This document shows, one piece after another, positions 52,893 through 61,561 of a stretch of 64,000 nucleotides of DNA. The number at the start of each line of letters is the position of its first letter. Positions within the stretch are counted from its first letter, which is position 1. The stretch lies in contig NZ_FOGL01000004.1 of assembly GCF_900111195.1 (NCBI RefSeq), positions 62,001 to 126,000 on the forward strand. The letters are read 5' to 3'. A program made the position numbers and the translations under genes. A model generated the notes under the pieces. That model was not told the DNA's origin, did not search any database, and saw nothing but the letters and a program-made list of their open reading frames with translations. The DNA comes from Gracilibacillus ureilyticus (GTDB lineage: Bacteria > Bacillota > Bacilli > Bacillales > Amphibacillaceae).

Positions 52893-53354
52893 ATGGGGAA
52901 AGTAGAAGAAATATGGATGATTGCAAGTGTTAGCTTTCTTATTATCTTTATGGTTATAGTAGGCTATCAAACATTCGCACTGAGTATGGGACCACCGAGT
53001 AATAAAGAGATAATAGATCCACAGAAAGTAGATCAGACTGAACCATTTAAAGACCCTGGTCTGGTCGATTTAGGTAACAACAAATTCGAAGTTGTCATGA
53101 CCTTAGAAACATTTAATTTTAATCCTGGTGATATAGAAGTGCCAGTTGGTTCAGAGGTGGAATTTATCATGACATCCAAAGACGTATCACACGGTATTCA
53201 AATTCCTGGAACCAATGTAAATGCAATGGTACTGCCTGGTCATATCCAAAAGATCAGCCAAACATTCAATGAATCAGGGGAGTATTTGATTCTATGCAAT
53301 GAGTATTGTGGTATTGGCCACCAGGCAATGTATACGACCATTACTGTTAAGTAA
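52893..53354 (+). CDS. CuA-containing subunit II of a ba3-like heme-copper enzyme
   Basis: 153 aa from ATG 52893 (GGGAGGC upstream); the longer frame has no ribosome site. One N-terminal membrane helix (about 7-30), then a cupredoxin domain with the complete CuA site: SHGIQIPG (His) and LCNEYCGIGHQAM (Cys, Cys, His, Met). The short single-helix form is the B-family (ba3) type rather than the two-helix A-family type. It accepts electrons from an external donor and passes them to subunit I. Fits CuA-NOR as well as oxidase. 12 bp before the subunit I gene. Confidence 0.93.
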   Translation: MGKVEEIWMIASVSFLIIFMVIVGYQTFALSMGPPSNKEIIDPQKVDQTEPFKDPGLVDLGNNKFEVVMTLETFNFNPGDIEVPVGSEVEFIMTSKDVSHGIQIPGTNVNAMVLPGHIQKISQTFNESGEYLILCNEYCGIGHQAMYTTITVK

Positions 53355-53366
53355 GGAGGGGAAATT

Positions 53367-55046
53367 ATGGAACAAGTACAAAATATAATGAAAAAGCCAA
53401 AAAGTCTAATAAGTCTGGGAGTTAATACACAAGATGCCAGAATATCTCTCACTTACTTCACGACCTCATTTGCTACCTTATTAATCGGTGGAATTTTAGG
53501 ATTGATTCAAGGATTGGAACGTGCAGGATTATATCAATTACCACAAGGCTTCAATTACTATCAGGTATTATCAGCACACGGACTTCTTCTATTGGTAGTT
53601 TTTACAGCAACATTTACGATTGGTTATCAGTTAGCTAACTTATCATATGCATTCGGCGGACTGCTCCCTGGAGTGAGAAAAATGGTCTGGACTGGTATAT
53701 TCCTTAAACTGGCAGGTGTCATTCTCACTGTAACGATGATTGCCTTAAATGAAGCATCGGTACTATATACGTTCTATCCCCCACTTGCCGCTCATCCACT
53801 CTTTTATGTTGGATTGGTTATTTTGGTTCTTGGCATCTGGTCTGTTTGTTTGGCAGTATTCATAAATTATCGACATTGGCGAAAGGAACATCCCGGCCAA
53901 ACAACACCTATCCTTTCATTTTTTGCGATGGGAGTTTTCATCTTATGGTTCTTCGCTAGTCTTGGCGTAACGATAGAAGTATTCATGATAATTCCATGGG
54001 TATTAGGCATCACAGAAACAATTAATGTAATGGTAACCCGTACACTTTTCTGGTGGTTCGGCCACACACTTGTGAATATTTGGTACATAGTTGCGATTTC
54101 CGCATGGTATATCATTGTACCAAAGATTATTGGCGGCAGACATTTTAACGAAAAATTAATTAGACTTGTGGTTATATTACTCGTTATTTTAAATATTCCG
54201 GGTGGGTTTCATCATCAAATTGTAGATCCCGGCATTTCATTAACAATTAAGTTTTTACATGTATTTATGAGTTTGTCAATTGCTGTTCCTTCTCTCATGA
54301 CCGCATTTGCCATGTTTTATGTCATGGAGAAAGCAGGGAGAAAAAAAGGTGGTCAAGGATTATTCGGGTGGTTCCGGAAACTGCCTTGGGGTGATGTTAG
54401 ATTTCTTGCACCGATGATTGCAATGATTGCTTTTATTCCAGGGGGCGCAGGCGGTATCGTTAATACAAGTAACCAAATGAATCAAGTCATCCATAATACA
54501 ATGTGGGTAGTGGGCCATTTTCATTTAACTGTAGGAGTTTCTGTTGTATTGACATTCTTCGGTATTTGCTATTGGCTGATCCCGCATTTGTCCAAACGTC
54601 AATTGACACAAAGGATGAACAAAATCGGAATTATTCAAACATGGATTTGGACAGCTGGTATGGCAATCATGGCTGGATCAATGCATATTGCAGGACTTAT
54701 TGGTGACCCGAGAAGAACATCCGATACCACGTACGGCGGCTCGGATATAGCGCTTAGCTGGTTATCTTATGAGTATATTTTTGCAATTGGTGCTGCGTTA
54801 TTATTTGCTGGTGTTATTATTCAAGTATTTGCCGTATTCCATATGATGTTTTTCGCACCAAAGGGTCATACTGAATACCCTGTGGCACTGCCGGAAGAAG
54901 ATCAACCAGCTGTACCGATGTGGACAGAACGTTGGGGATTATGGTCTATCCTGCTAATCGCTGTTGTAGCCATGGCATATGTTATTCCCATCGTTGATAT
55001 GATTGTAAACGCACCTCCTGGCTCACCTCCATTCCGTACATGGTAA
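53367..55046 (+). CDS. ba3-like heme-copper subunit I lacking the cross-linked tyrosine; probable CuA-type nitric oxide reductase
   Basis: 559 aa, about 13 membrane helices. Metal ligands are intact: heme b His71 (SAHGLL), CuB/FeB site His233 (WWFGHTLVN), His282-His283 (GFHHQIVDPG), and His384/His386 (VVGHFHL). The residue four after His233 is Asn237; in oxygen reductases of this family it is the tyrosine cross-linked to that His (Tyr237 in Thermus ba3, same number as I recall it). Of the K-path residues, Tyr244 is Ile, while Tyr248, Ser309 and Thr312 are kept. NO reductases characteristically lack that tyrosine, and a CuA-NOR is known from Bacillus azotoformans. NO + NO to N2O is therefore the favoured reaction. 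AAGGAGGGG precedes the ATG. Confidence 0.85.
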   Translation: MEQVQNIMKKPKSLISLGVNTQDARISLTYFTTSFATLLIGGILGLIQGLERAGLYQLPQGFNYYQVLSAHGLLLLVVFTATFTIGYQLANLSYAFGGLLPGVRKMVWTGIFLKLAGVILTVTMIALNEASVLYTFYPPLAAHPLFYVGLVILVLGIWSVCLAVFINYRHWRKEHPGQTTPILSFFAMGVFILWFFASLGVTIEVFMIIPWVLGITETINVMVTRTLFWWFGHTLVNIWYIVAISAWYIIVPKIIGGRHFNEKLIRLVVILLVILNIPGGFHHQIVDPGISLTIKFLHVFMSLSIAVPSLMTAFAMFYVMEKAGRKKGGQGLFGWFRKLPWGDVRFLAPMIAMIAFIPGGAGGIVNTSNQMNQVIHNTMWVVGHFHLTVGVSVVLTFFGICYWLIPHLSKRQLTQRMNKIGIIQTWIWTAGMAIMAGSMHIAGLIGDPRRTSDTTYGGSDIALSWLSYEYIFAIGAALLFAGVIIQVFAVFHMMFFAPKGHTEYPVALPEEDQPAVPMWTERWGLWSILLIAVVAMAYVIPIVDMIVNAPPGSPPFRTW

Positions 55047-55090
55047 GCAAGAGTTTATTGAAAGGATAAGTTGAAATTGGGGGTTAGAGG

Positions 55091-55720
55091 ATGCAGAGAA
55101 AATATCATGATATAATTGCCAGTCTACTCGTCGTTTGTTTCGGAATGGTTGTTTTGGCTATAGGAACAGATGGATTCCAGGCGTTTACTTCTGAACAGGC
55201 GAGAACAAATCAACTTATTTCAGAACAGCCGGTTATCCCTAATATAATGATAGAAGATAGTAAAGCGCGCCTTTATCCAATTGACGAGTTCCAGGAGAAT
55301 ACTTTTCTATTTGTTACTTTTATGTATACAAATTGTGGTACCGTCTGTCCACAGTTAGAAAGAAATATGCAAAAAGTGTATGAAATACTGCCTGAAAAAT
55401 ATATTAATGAAAAGGTGCGTTTTCTTAGCATTAGCTTCGACACTGATACGGACGACCCAGAAACATTAGCAACATATCAATCCTACTTCGATAGTGATGG
55501 AGAAACATGGCGAATGGCGAGAATTCCAAGTGAGATTGAATTACAGCAACTGCTCGATCAATTGGGGGTTATTGTAATTCCAGATGATTATGGTAATTTT
55601 CAGCACAACTCCGCTTTCTATTTATTAAATGAATACAGGCAATTAGTAGATGTGATGGACTACACGAAGGTCGAACAAGCAGCAAAAACCATAACACAAC
55701 ATATTGAGGAGAAATTCTGA
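55091..55720 (+). CDS. Sco1/SenC-like copper chaperone
   Basis: 209 aa. N-terminal membrane anchor (about 8-27) and an extracytoplasmic thioredoxin fold with the Sco copper motif CGTVC (about residue 97; TNCGTVCPQ) and the third ligand His in FQHNSAFYLL. It probably loads or maintains CuA in subunit II and perhaps in the divergent lipoprotein. GGGGTTAGAGG upstream of the ATG. Stop and the next start share one base (TGATG), so the two are translationally coupled. Confidence 0.92.
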   Translation: MQRKYHDIIASLLVVCFGMVVLAIGTDGFQAFTSEQARTNQLISEQPVIPNIMIEDSKARLYPIDEFQENTFLFVTFMYTNCGTVCPQLERNMQKVYEILPEKYINEKVRFLSISFDTDTDDPETLATYQSYFDSDGETWRMARIPSEIELQQLLDQLGVIVIPDDYGNFQHNSAFYLLNEYRQLVDVMDYTKVEQAAKTITQHIEEKF

Positions 55721-56274
55721 TGAAACAAGCAGGATATGGACTTACGCTTTATATAATTCTTATATTACCACCTGTAAGCGAGCTGCTTGAATCGATGATG
55801 GTTTTTCACATGCATACACAAATGCCTTTGTTTGTATTCTCTGGTTTTTTAATTGCACCATTTCTGCAAAGAAAATTTCCAAACTTTTTTAATAAATGGA
55901 ATCGAACCGGGATTCCCGGATTATTGCTCGTTGTACTTATATGGACTTACTGGCAACTGCCAAGAGCGATGGATGATGCTTTATTACTTACAATGGTGGA
56001 ATTGTTTAAATTTATCAGTTTACCCTTTTTGGTAGGTGTACCGCTTCATGACAGCTGGAAGAAAGTGAACGCAAAAGTTCAATATAGTTTTTTAATCTAT
56101 ATATTTCTTTCATTAATTATTACCGGCTTTTTGTACATTTGGCTGGATGAACAAATTTGCAACAATTATCTTGTCATCGAACAACAAACCTTAGGCTGGT
56201 CCTCACTTGCGATGGGATTTTGTCTATTATTATATTTATCAATGAAACTATTTGGAAAAGAAAATACAATGTGA
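55720..56274 (+). CDS. Membrane protein of the heme-copper operon, CtaG-like in part
   Basis: 184 aa with five membrane helices. The segment ESMMVFHMHTQMPLFVFSGF places two His and several Met in one helix, recalling the HMxxHxxL segment of CtaG-type copper assembly factors, but the protein is shorter. Overlap by one base with the Sco gene and the shared transcript suggest a role in copper insertion or assembly. I cannot assign a named family with confidence. Confidence 0.6.
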   Translation: MKQAGYGLTLYIILILPPVSELLESMMVFHMHTQMPLFVFSGFLIAPFLQRKFPNFFNKWNRTGIPGLLLVVLIWTYWQLPRAMDDALLLTMVELFKFISLPFLVGVPLHDSWKKVNAKVQYSFLIYIFLSLIITGFLYIWLDEQICNNYLVIEQQTLGWSSLAMGFCLLLYLSMKLFGKENTM

Positions 56275-56289
56275 CAATGTAAAGCTTTT

Positions 56290-56321
56290 GATCAGTGGGC
56301 GACTTTGTTCTCCCATTGATC
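56290..56321 (+). terminator. Terminator after the heme-copper operon
   Basis: GATCAGTGGG/CCCATTGATC stem (one G-T pair) with a 12-nt loop, 15 bp after the last stop; it may also serve the converging DUF218 gene. Confidence 0.65.
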
Positions 56322-56343
56322 ATAGTGATACATATCAAAATGT

Positions 56344-56919
56344 TCAGCGCTGCAACAAATACTTATAATAAGCAGGAATTTCTCTTATAGTGGAATAAAT
56401 ATCACGCCATTCCCAATAGTCAGCGTGCGCACCAAAAACGGTTTCGAAGCCCTCCTGCTTAAAAGCTAATTTCGTCCTGGAAATATGGTAAAACTGACTG
56501 ATAACAAAAACCTGATCAATCTTAAGGTTTTCTTCCTTGATAATTTGTGCAGCATTTTCTGCTGTTATCCTTGTATTATACCCGTTATTATCTTCTATGA
56601 TATCTTCTGCTTTCATACCTTCCTGTTCCAGATAATCACTCATTACAGCAGCTTCATCATATCCTTCTTTACCAATACCTCCACTAACAATCACTTTCTC
56701 GACGAGCCCATTCTCATATAATTCCAATGCTTTATCAAGTCTTGCTTGAAGCCTGGCAGACGGGGTCCCATCCTCATTTACTTTGTTGCCAAGTACCACT
56801 CCAATTTGTGCAGATTTATTTTCATCTGTCAGACCATCTGTCACTGTCCATATTAAATGTATGGTCAAAAAGGCAACCATACAGCTGATCACAATTAATA
56901 GTAATTTTAACTTTTTCAT
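56344..56919 (-). CDS. DUF218 (SanA/YdcF-like) membrane-anchored protein
   Basis: 191 aa. N-terminal membrane helix (about 5-27), then the DUF218 domain: IGVVLGNKVNEDGTPSARLQARLD, VIVSGGIGKEGYDEAAVM, and VISQFYHISRT. SanA/ElyC-type proteins influence cell-envelope synthesis, with unknown chemistry. Good GGAGGAGG ribosome site. Converges on the heme-copper operon. Confidence 0.92.
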   Translation of the reverse strand: MKKLKLLLIVISCMVAFLTIHLIWTVTDGLTDENKSAQIGVVLGNKVNEDGTPSARLQARLDKALELYENGLVEKVIVSGGIGKEGYDEAAVMSDYLEQEGMKAEDIIEDNNGYNTRITAENAAQIIKEENLKIDQVFVISQFYHISRTKLAFKQEGFETVFGAHADYWEWRDIYSTIREIPAYYKYLLQR

Positions 56920-57029
56920 ACGCCCTCCTCCTTATTCTTACTATATCGCAACAAATTCAGCTTTAAAAGTGATCAATCATATAGTAAACTGATTAATAGT
57001 TTTCTTTTTAACAACAGGAGGAATAACAG

Positions 57030-57767
57030 ATGGATTGGAAGAAATGGTTATACTCAACTCTTTTTATAATTATTGTTCTGTCAGGATGCGGGACAGCTTC
57101 CTCAGTTCAAGATAACAATACTGGTAATGACGCTGCAGCTAATAAAGATACATCAAGCATTGAACAACCGACTAATGAATTCATTACAGCAGAAGTTATC
57201 CGGGTAGTTGACGGGGACACGGTGAATGTAAAATATAGCGGGAAGGAAGAATCTATTAGACTGTTATTAGTTGATACCCCTGAAACGAAACATCCCGATT
57301 TACCTGTCCAGCCTTTTGGACCAGAGGCCACTAAATTTGCTGAAGAAACCCTCGCAGGTGAAGAGATTCAATTAGAATTTGACGGGCCTGAAAGGGATAA
57401 GTATGACCGGGTACTTGTATACATTTGGATAAATGGTGAAAACTTTAACCAATTGCTAATTGAAAATGGCTTAGCCCGATATGCATATGTTTATGATCCA
57501 CCATATACACACCAAGCGGAAATGAAAGCAGCGGAAGATCAGGCTAGATCGGACAGCCGCGGTATATGGAGTATACCTGGATATGTAACAGAAGATGGGT
57601 TTGATCACAAACAAGAGTCGAAAAATAATCACACAGTTCCGTCTGATGAAGTATATTTTCAAAACTGCACCGAAGCACATGAAGCAGGTGTAACACCATT
57701 GCATGAAGGCGATCCAGGTTATCGTCAGCAAATGGATGGTGATAAAGATGGCATTGCATGTGAATAA
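57030..57767 (+). CDS. Thermonuclease (SNase) lipoprotein with Excalibur domain
   Basis: 245 aa. Lipoprotein signal ending VLSGC, a polar linker, then a staphylococcal-nuclease domain (about 50-185). Calcium and catalytic residues are present: VVDGDTVNV, IRLLLVDTPET (Arg and Asp/Glu) and KYDRVLVYIW (Arg). A C-terminal Excalibur calcium-binding domain has DGDKDGIACE. It cleaves extracellular DNA/RNA at the cell surface. AGGAGGAA precedes the ATG. Confidence 0.95.
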   Translation: MDWKKWLYSTLFIIIVLSGCGTASSVQDNNTGNDAAANKDTSSIEQPTNEFITAEVIRVVDGDTVNVKYSGKEESIRLLLVDTPETKHPDLPVQPFGPEATKFAEETLAGEEIQLEFDGPERDKYDRVLVYIWINGENFNQLLIENGLARYAYVYDPPYTHQAEMKAAEDQARSDSRGIWSIPGYVTEDGFDHKQESKNNHTVPSDEVYFQNCTEAHEAGVTPLHEGDPGYRQQMDGDKDGIACE

Positions 57768-57819
57768 GGTGAGAATGTTGTTCAGTTGCGATATTACGTT
57801 TAGCGCTGTGAAAACAAAT

Positions 57820-57852
57820 GAGGCAACCACCGTTTTACGTGGTGATTGCCTT
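57820..57852. terminator. Bidirectional terminator between nuclease and TatD genes
   Basis: AGGCAACCACC/GGTGATTGCCT stem with a short loop and T/A-rich sequence on both sides; serves convergent transcripts. Confidence 0.85.
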
Positions 57853-58618
57853 ATTTTATATGATAAAAAGACTTTGTGTTTGTTTCCATCTGTTCTTCAG
57901 CCTCTTCCAATGATATACCTTTTACTGATGCAATCTTCTTGACGGATTCCAACATCATATCCGGGTGTGTCATCTGACCGCTGAATGGGCCTTCAAACTG
58001 CCATGGACCATCTGTTTCCACCATAATCAACTCTAATGGGTACTGTTCTACTAGCTGAAGAATTTCCTCTTCATATAAACAATCCGGTGTAACAGAAATC
58101 ATGTATCCACTACGGATCATCCGATTAACCGTCTGTTCCGCTCCTTTAAACCAATGAAAATGTGCTTTTTCCACCTGATGCTCTTCCAGTAAATCACAGA
58201 CAATCTCCGCATCCTCATAAATAGCATGTAATACGATTGGCAAGTCGAGCTCTTTTGCTAAGCGGATAAACCGTTCCAAAACAGCTACATACGGCTTCAC
58301 ATCTAGAGAACGCTTTTCTCTTTTCAAATAATACGGCAGACCGACTTCCCCGATTGCAACAATTGCATCATGGTGACGGCGAATCATCCTCTCGATTGAA
58401 TCAAGTTCCGCTTCACTTGGCAGCGGTTGCTCCGGATGCCAGCCGAACGACGGATGCACGTACGGGCACTTTTTGTGTAACTTCCATACGTTTTTACATG
58501 AAATTAAATCACTCGATACCGCAACAACGCCGTCGATCGTACCTTTTTCCAAATCTTCAAGAATAATTTCCTGCTCCTCAAGCTTATACCAGTCGAGATG
58601 GATATGAGCATCAATCAT
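57851..58618 (-). CDS. TatD family metal-dependent hydrolase in the thiamine-precursor operon
   Basis: 255 aa. TatD/amidohydrolase metal ligands: DAHIHLDW (two His), IGEVGLPYY (Glu), VLHAIYED (His), HFHWFKG (His) and MVETDGPW (Asp). It could be a TatD DNase-like enzyme or a small-molecule amidohydrolase. Its start overlaps the ABC ATPase gene by 8 bp, so it is the last member of the TPP-riboswitch operon. That context raises the idea of a salvage deformylase or deaminase for thiamine precursors in place of the usual enzyme, which is speculation. Confidence 0.88.
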   Translation of the reverse strand: MIDAHIHLDWYKLEEQEIILEDLEKGTIDGVVAVSSDLISCKNVWKLHKKCPYVHPSFGWHPEQPLPSEAELDSIERMIRRHHDAIVAIGEVGLPYYLKREKRSLDVKPYVAVLERFIRLAKELDLPIVLHAIYEDAEIVCDLLEEHQVEKAHFHWFKGAEQTVNRMIRSGYMISVTPDCLYEEEILQLVEQYPLELIMVETDGPWQFEGPFSGQMTHPDMMLESVKKIASVKGISLEEAEEQMETNTKSFYHIK

Positions 58619-59354
58619 TGTCGATCCCTCGCAGTGTTTGAAAAATGCTTTTCTTTATTTGTAAAAAGTCTGGTGTTAAAGTCAGGGACTCTGTGCGCGG
58701 TCTTTCAAACGGAATGGTTATTTCCTGAATGACGCTCGCTGGTCTTACTCCTAGGATAAGGACCCTGTCCGATAAGTAGATGGCTTCTTCGATGTTATGG
58801 GTAACGAATAATACAGATGGCCTTTCCTCTTCCCATATCGATAATAGCCATTTCTGCATATCCAGTCTTGTAAATTCGTCCAATGCTGAGAATGGCTCAT
58901 CCAGACATATCATTGATTGGGGGCTGAGCAGACTGCGGACAAATGCGGCTCTCTGGCGCATTCCGCCAGATAATTGGGCAGGGTATCTATTGATATATTC
59001 TCCTAATCCTGCTCGTTCCAGCATCTTGATTGCCTTTTGTTTATCAGGCTTTTCGAACAGTTCCTGGGCTAACACAACATTCTCCAGTACGGTACGCCAG
59101 GGAAATAACGATGGAGACTGCGGCATATAGCTGATGGAGCCTTTTTGTCCGGTAATGTCCTTTTCATTTAACGTGATTTTCCCATTATCAGGTGTATACA
59201 ATCCGCCAATCAAATGGAATATGGTGCTTTTCCCGCTTCCTGATGGACCAAGCAATGAAACAAATTCTCCTTCATTTACCTTGAGATTAAGCTGATCGAG
59301 AATGATGTCACTATTAAAGCTTTTAGACAGCTGGCTGATTTGTAATGTGCTCAT
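58611..59354 (-). CDS. ABC transporter ATPase, thiamine-precursor type (ThiZ-like)
   Basis: 247 aa. Walker A GPSGSGKST, signature LSGGMRQRAAFVRS, Walker B MICLDEPFSAL, and the switch His in FVTHN. It belongs to the nitrate/sulfonate/taurine (SsuB-like) branch used by hydroxymethyl-pyrimidine importers. It overlaps the permease gene by 4 bp. Under the TPP riboswitch. Confidence 0.93.
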   Translation of the reverse strand: MSTLQISQLSKSFNSDIILDQLNLKVNEGEFVSLLGPSGSGKSTIFHLIGGLYTPDNGKITLNEKDITGQKGSISYMPQSPSLFPWRTVLENVVLAQELFEKPDKQKAIKMLERAGLGEYINRYPAQLSGGMRQRAAFVRSLLSPQSMICLDEPFSALDEFTRLDMQKWLLSIWEEERPSVLFVTHNIEEAIYLSDRVLILGVRPASVIQEITIPFERPRTESLTLTPDFLQIKKSIFQTLRGIDND

Positions 59355-60103
59355 TCATTCCCATCCTTTCTCCATTTAATTAACATTTTTTCTAAACCGA
59401 TAATAATCCCGAAAAATAACAGGCACAGGATCATTATAAACAGAATGGCAACAAACACTCTGTCTGTACGAAATGAGGAGGATGCAAGTGTCATGTAAAC
59501 ACCTATCCCCTGATTTGCACCAAGCCATTCTGAGATTACTGCTCCCATTACACTATAAGTTGCAGAAATTTTCAGTCCCGAAAATATCGAAGGTAATGCA
59601 TGAGGCAATTCCAGCTTTATGAAGATTTGTTTCTTTGTTGCTCCTGCCATCTTCATATAATGAATAAGCTCTGGGTTTGTCTGTTTTAATCCGTCGATGG
59701 TGGCGACAGCAATTGGAAAAAAACATACGAGTATAATAATTAATAATTTCGGTGTGATGCCAAATCCGAACCAGATTACAAGGAGTGGTGCTAACACAAT
59801 GATCGGGATATTTTGTGACATAATTAATAACGGATATAATGCTTCTCTTAATCTCGGTATTAAGTGAAGGGTAATGGCAATAATTAATCCGATCATTAAA
59901 CCTAACACAAACCCATATATTGTCAAATGAATCGTTGCAAAAATATGATGCTGATAATTGGGCCAACTACTAACAGCCTCAGCAAAAATAACGGTCGGTG
60001 CCGGTAAAATCCAATCAGGAATAGCGAAAAACGTGGCAGAGAGCTCCCATATCAATATTATGATAAGTATTACTGAAATGGGAAGCCAGAATTTTGTGAT
60101 CAT
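59351..60103 (-). CDS. ABC transporter permease, thiamine-precursor type (ThiX-like)
   Basis: 250 aa with six membrane helices. EAA loop: HYMKMAGATKKQIFIKLELPHALPSIFSG. The family is the same as SsuC/TauC. It pairs with the ATPase and the NMT1-type binding protein to import a pyrimidine precursor of thiamine. AAAGGAGGT precedes the ATG. Confidence 0.93.
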   Translation of the reverse strand: MITKFWLPISVILIIILIWELSATFFAIPDWILPAPTVIFAEAVSSWPNYQHHIFATIHLTIYGFVLGLMIGLIIAITLHLIPRLREALYPLLIMSQNIPIIVLAPLLVIWFGFGITPKLLIIILVCFFPIAVATIDGLKQTNPELIHYMKMAGATKKQIFIKLELPHALPSIFSGLKISATYSVMGAVISEWLGANQGIGVYMTLASSSFRTDRVFVAILFIMILCLLFFGIIIGLEKMLIKWRKDGNE

Positions 60104-60161
60104 TGGTGCTGCACCTCCTTTCCATTTCTACCATAGTCCGTTTTAATCAGTTTACCGTTTT

Positions 60162-60464
60162 TTAATGATAACCATCATATTTTGCTGTCAAGTCAGACAT
60201 TGACGCTTCGTCATCTGCTCTCGAATATATCTTCACTTGCGAAATATTGCTTGGGCAACCTAGTTCAAACATACGTTGATTCATTTTAGCCACTACAAGT
60301 AGCAACTCATGTATATCACCTTCCATTGTTGTTTCCAGTGGGCCAACTTTGTATTTCACACCAGCTGACTGAATGACTTCGATTGCTGCATCCACAAACG
60401 GGATAACATCCTCCCCATTAGGTGTTTTCGGGATTATTTGAATACTTACTAAAGTATTTGCCAT
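60162..60464 (-). CDS. MTH1187/YkoF-like thiamine-binding protein
   Basis: 100 aa. DUF77/MTH1187 family: VSIQIIPKTPNGEDVIPFVDAAI, then SAGVKYKVGPLETTMEG. These small ferredoxin-fold proteins bind thiamine or its precursors and are common in thiamine operons. Start codon 2 bp after the binding-protein stop; AGAGGAG overlaps that gene's end, so translation is coupled. Confidence 0.9.
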   Translation of the reverse strand: MANTLVSIQIIPKTPNGEDVIPFVDAAIEVIQSAGVKYKVGPLETTMEGDIHELLLVVAKMNQRMFELGCPSNISQVKIYSRADDEASMSDLTAKYDGYH

Positions 60465-60466
60465 TT

Positions 60467-61471
60467 TTAATTCTCCTCTGGTAAAAATTCGTTGGTAAAT
60501 GTCGATTCGACGTCTAATTCTTCTTCTAACAAGTTATTTTCAAACATCCAGTCAGCATAATTTTTCCAAACATCTGCTTGCTGTTCTCCCCAACGTGCTG
60601 CGTCATCCTTGTATTTCGGTGATAACCATTCCTGACTTGCTTTAACTAGCTCTGGATCTAAATCAGGCACTGCTTCGATTAAAATATCCGCTGCTTCACT
60701 TGGGTTATCGATCGCAAATTGATAACCTTTTGTCACAGCTGCTAATAATGCATGAACAGTGTCGGGCTCACTATCGATCATCTCTTCATTTGTTGTAATT
60801 ACCGGAGTATAGTAATCTAGCTTTTCCGAATAATCAGTTAAATAAAGCATCTCAAGTTCTACATCTCTTAACTCTGCCTCCACACCTGTCCATCCATAAT
60901 AAATCCAGGCAAAGTCTACATCACGCTCAACCGCTGTGAAAAAGTCTGAATTACCCATATTGATAATCTCCACATCTTCAACAGAAGCGCCTTCCTGTTT
61001 CATCAGGGAATCAATTACTGCTGCTTCTACCGGTGCACCCCAGCCACCATATGTTTTACCCGCAAAATCTGCTGGTGATGAAATCCCTTTATCAACAGGA
61101 GCTGCGAACCCCGACGTGTTATGTTGAATAACAGCAGCTATCGACACGATAGGAATATCCTGAACGCGCGCTTCAGTGACAGCCTCCTGTGCACTTATCC
61201 CAAAATCAGCCTGACCTGATGCAACTGTTTGGTCAGCTCCTGCTTCACCAGGTAAAATGATTTCAACATTTAAACCTTCCTCTTCAAAATATCCTTTTTC
61301 TTTCGCAACATATAATCCGGTATGGTTAGTGTTTGGTGTCCAATCAAGTACGAATGTAATATCTTTTAACTCTTCAGATGCATTTTCTTCCGTCTTTTCA
61401 TTATTGGTGTCTTCCCCGCCACATGCAGATAATAGTAAGATCATGCTGATTACAAATAATAGTTTTTTCAT
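60467..61471 (-). CDS. NMT1/THI5-like substrate-binding lipoprotein (ThiY-like)
   Basis: 334 aa from ATG 61471, preceded by AGGGGGAAG. Lipoprotein signal ends LLLSAC. The NMT1/THI5 motif is present: FVLDWTPNTNHTGLYVAKEKG (N-terminal signature of pyrimidine-binding proteins), then EEGLNVEIILPGEAG and ASGQADFGISAQE. It probably captures formylaminopyrimidine or hydroxymethylpyrimidine for thiamine synthesis. The longer frame reaching 61561 runs into the terminator hairpin of the riboswitch and is rejected. Confidence 0.93.
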   Translation of the reverse strand: MKKLLFVISMILLLSACGGEDTNNEKTEENASEELKDITFVLDWTPNTNHTGLYVAKEKGYFEEEGLNVEIILPGEAGADQTVASGQADFGISAQEAVTEARVQDIPIVSIAAVIQHNTSGFAAPVDKGISSPADFAGKTYGGWGAPVEAAVIDSLMKQEGASVEDVEIINMGNSDFFTAVERDVDFAWIYYGWTGVEAELRDVELEMLYLTDYSEKLDYYTPVITTNEEMIDSEPDTVHALLAAVTKGYQFAIDNPSEAADILIEAVPDLDPELVKASQEWLSPKYKDDAARWGEQQADVWKNYADWMFENNLLEEELDVESTFTNEFLPEEN

Positions 61472-61510
61472 TTCTACTTCCCCCTGTAATTTATTTATAG
61501 AGGAACATAC

Positions 61511-61542
61511 AGAAAAGCGCCCTAGACATAAGCCTAGAGCGC
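61511..61542 (-). terminator. Expression-platform terminator of the TPP riboswitch
   Basis: On the minus strand GCGCTCTAGGC/(T)CTAGGGCGC stem followed by TTTTC, between the aptamer and the binding-protein gene. Expected to form when TPP is bound. Confidence 0.88.
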
Positions 61543-61561
61543 ATATAGATTCAGATCCCAT

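Noticed and set aside
52685-55046. Plain ba3-type oxygen reductase
   Set aside because: Asn237 and Ile244 replace the cross-linked and K-path tyrosines, so O2 reduction in the usual way is unlikely; kept only as an alternative.
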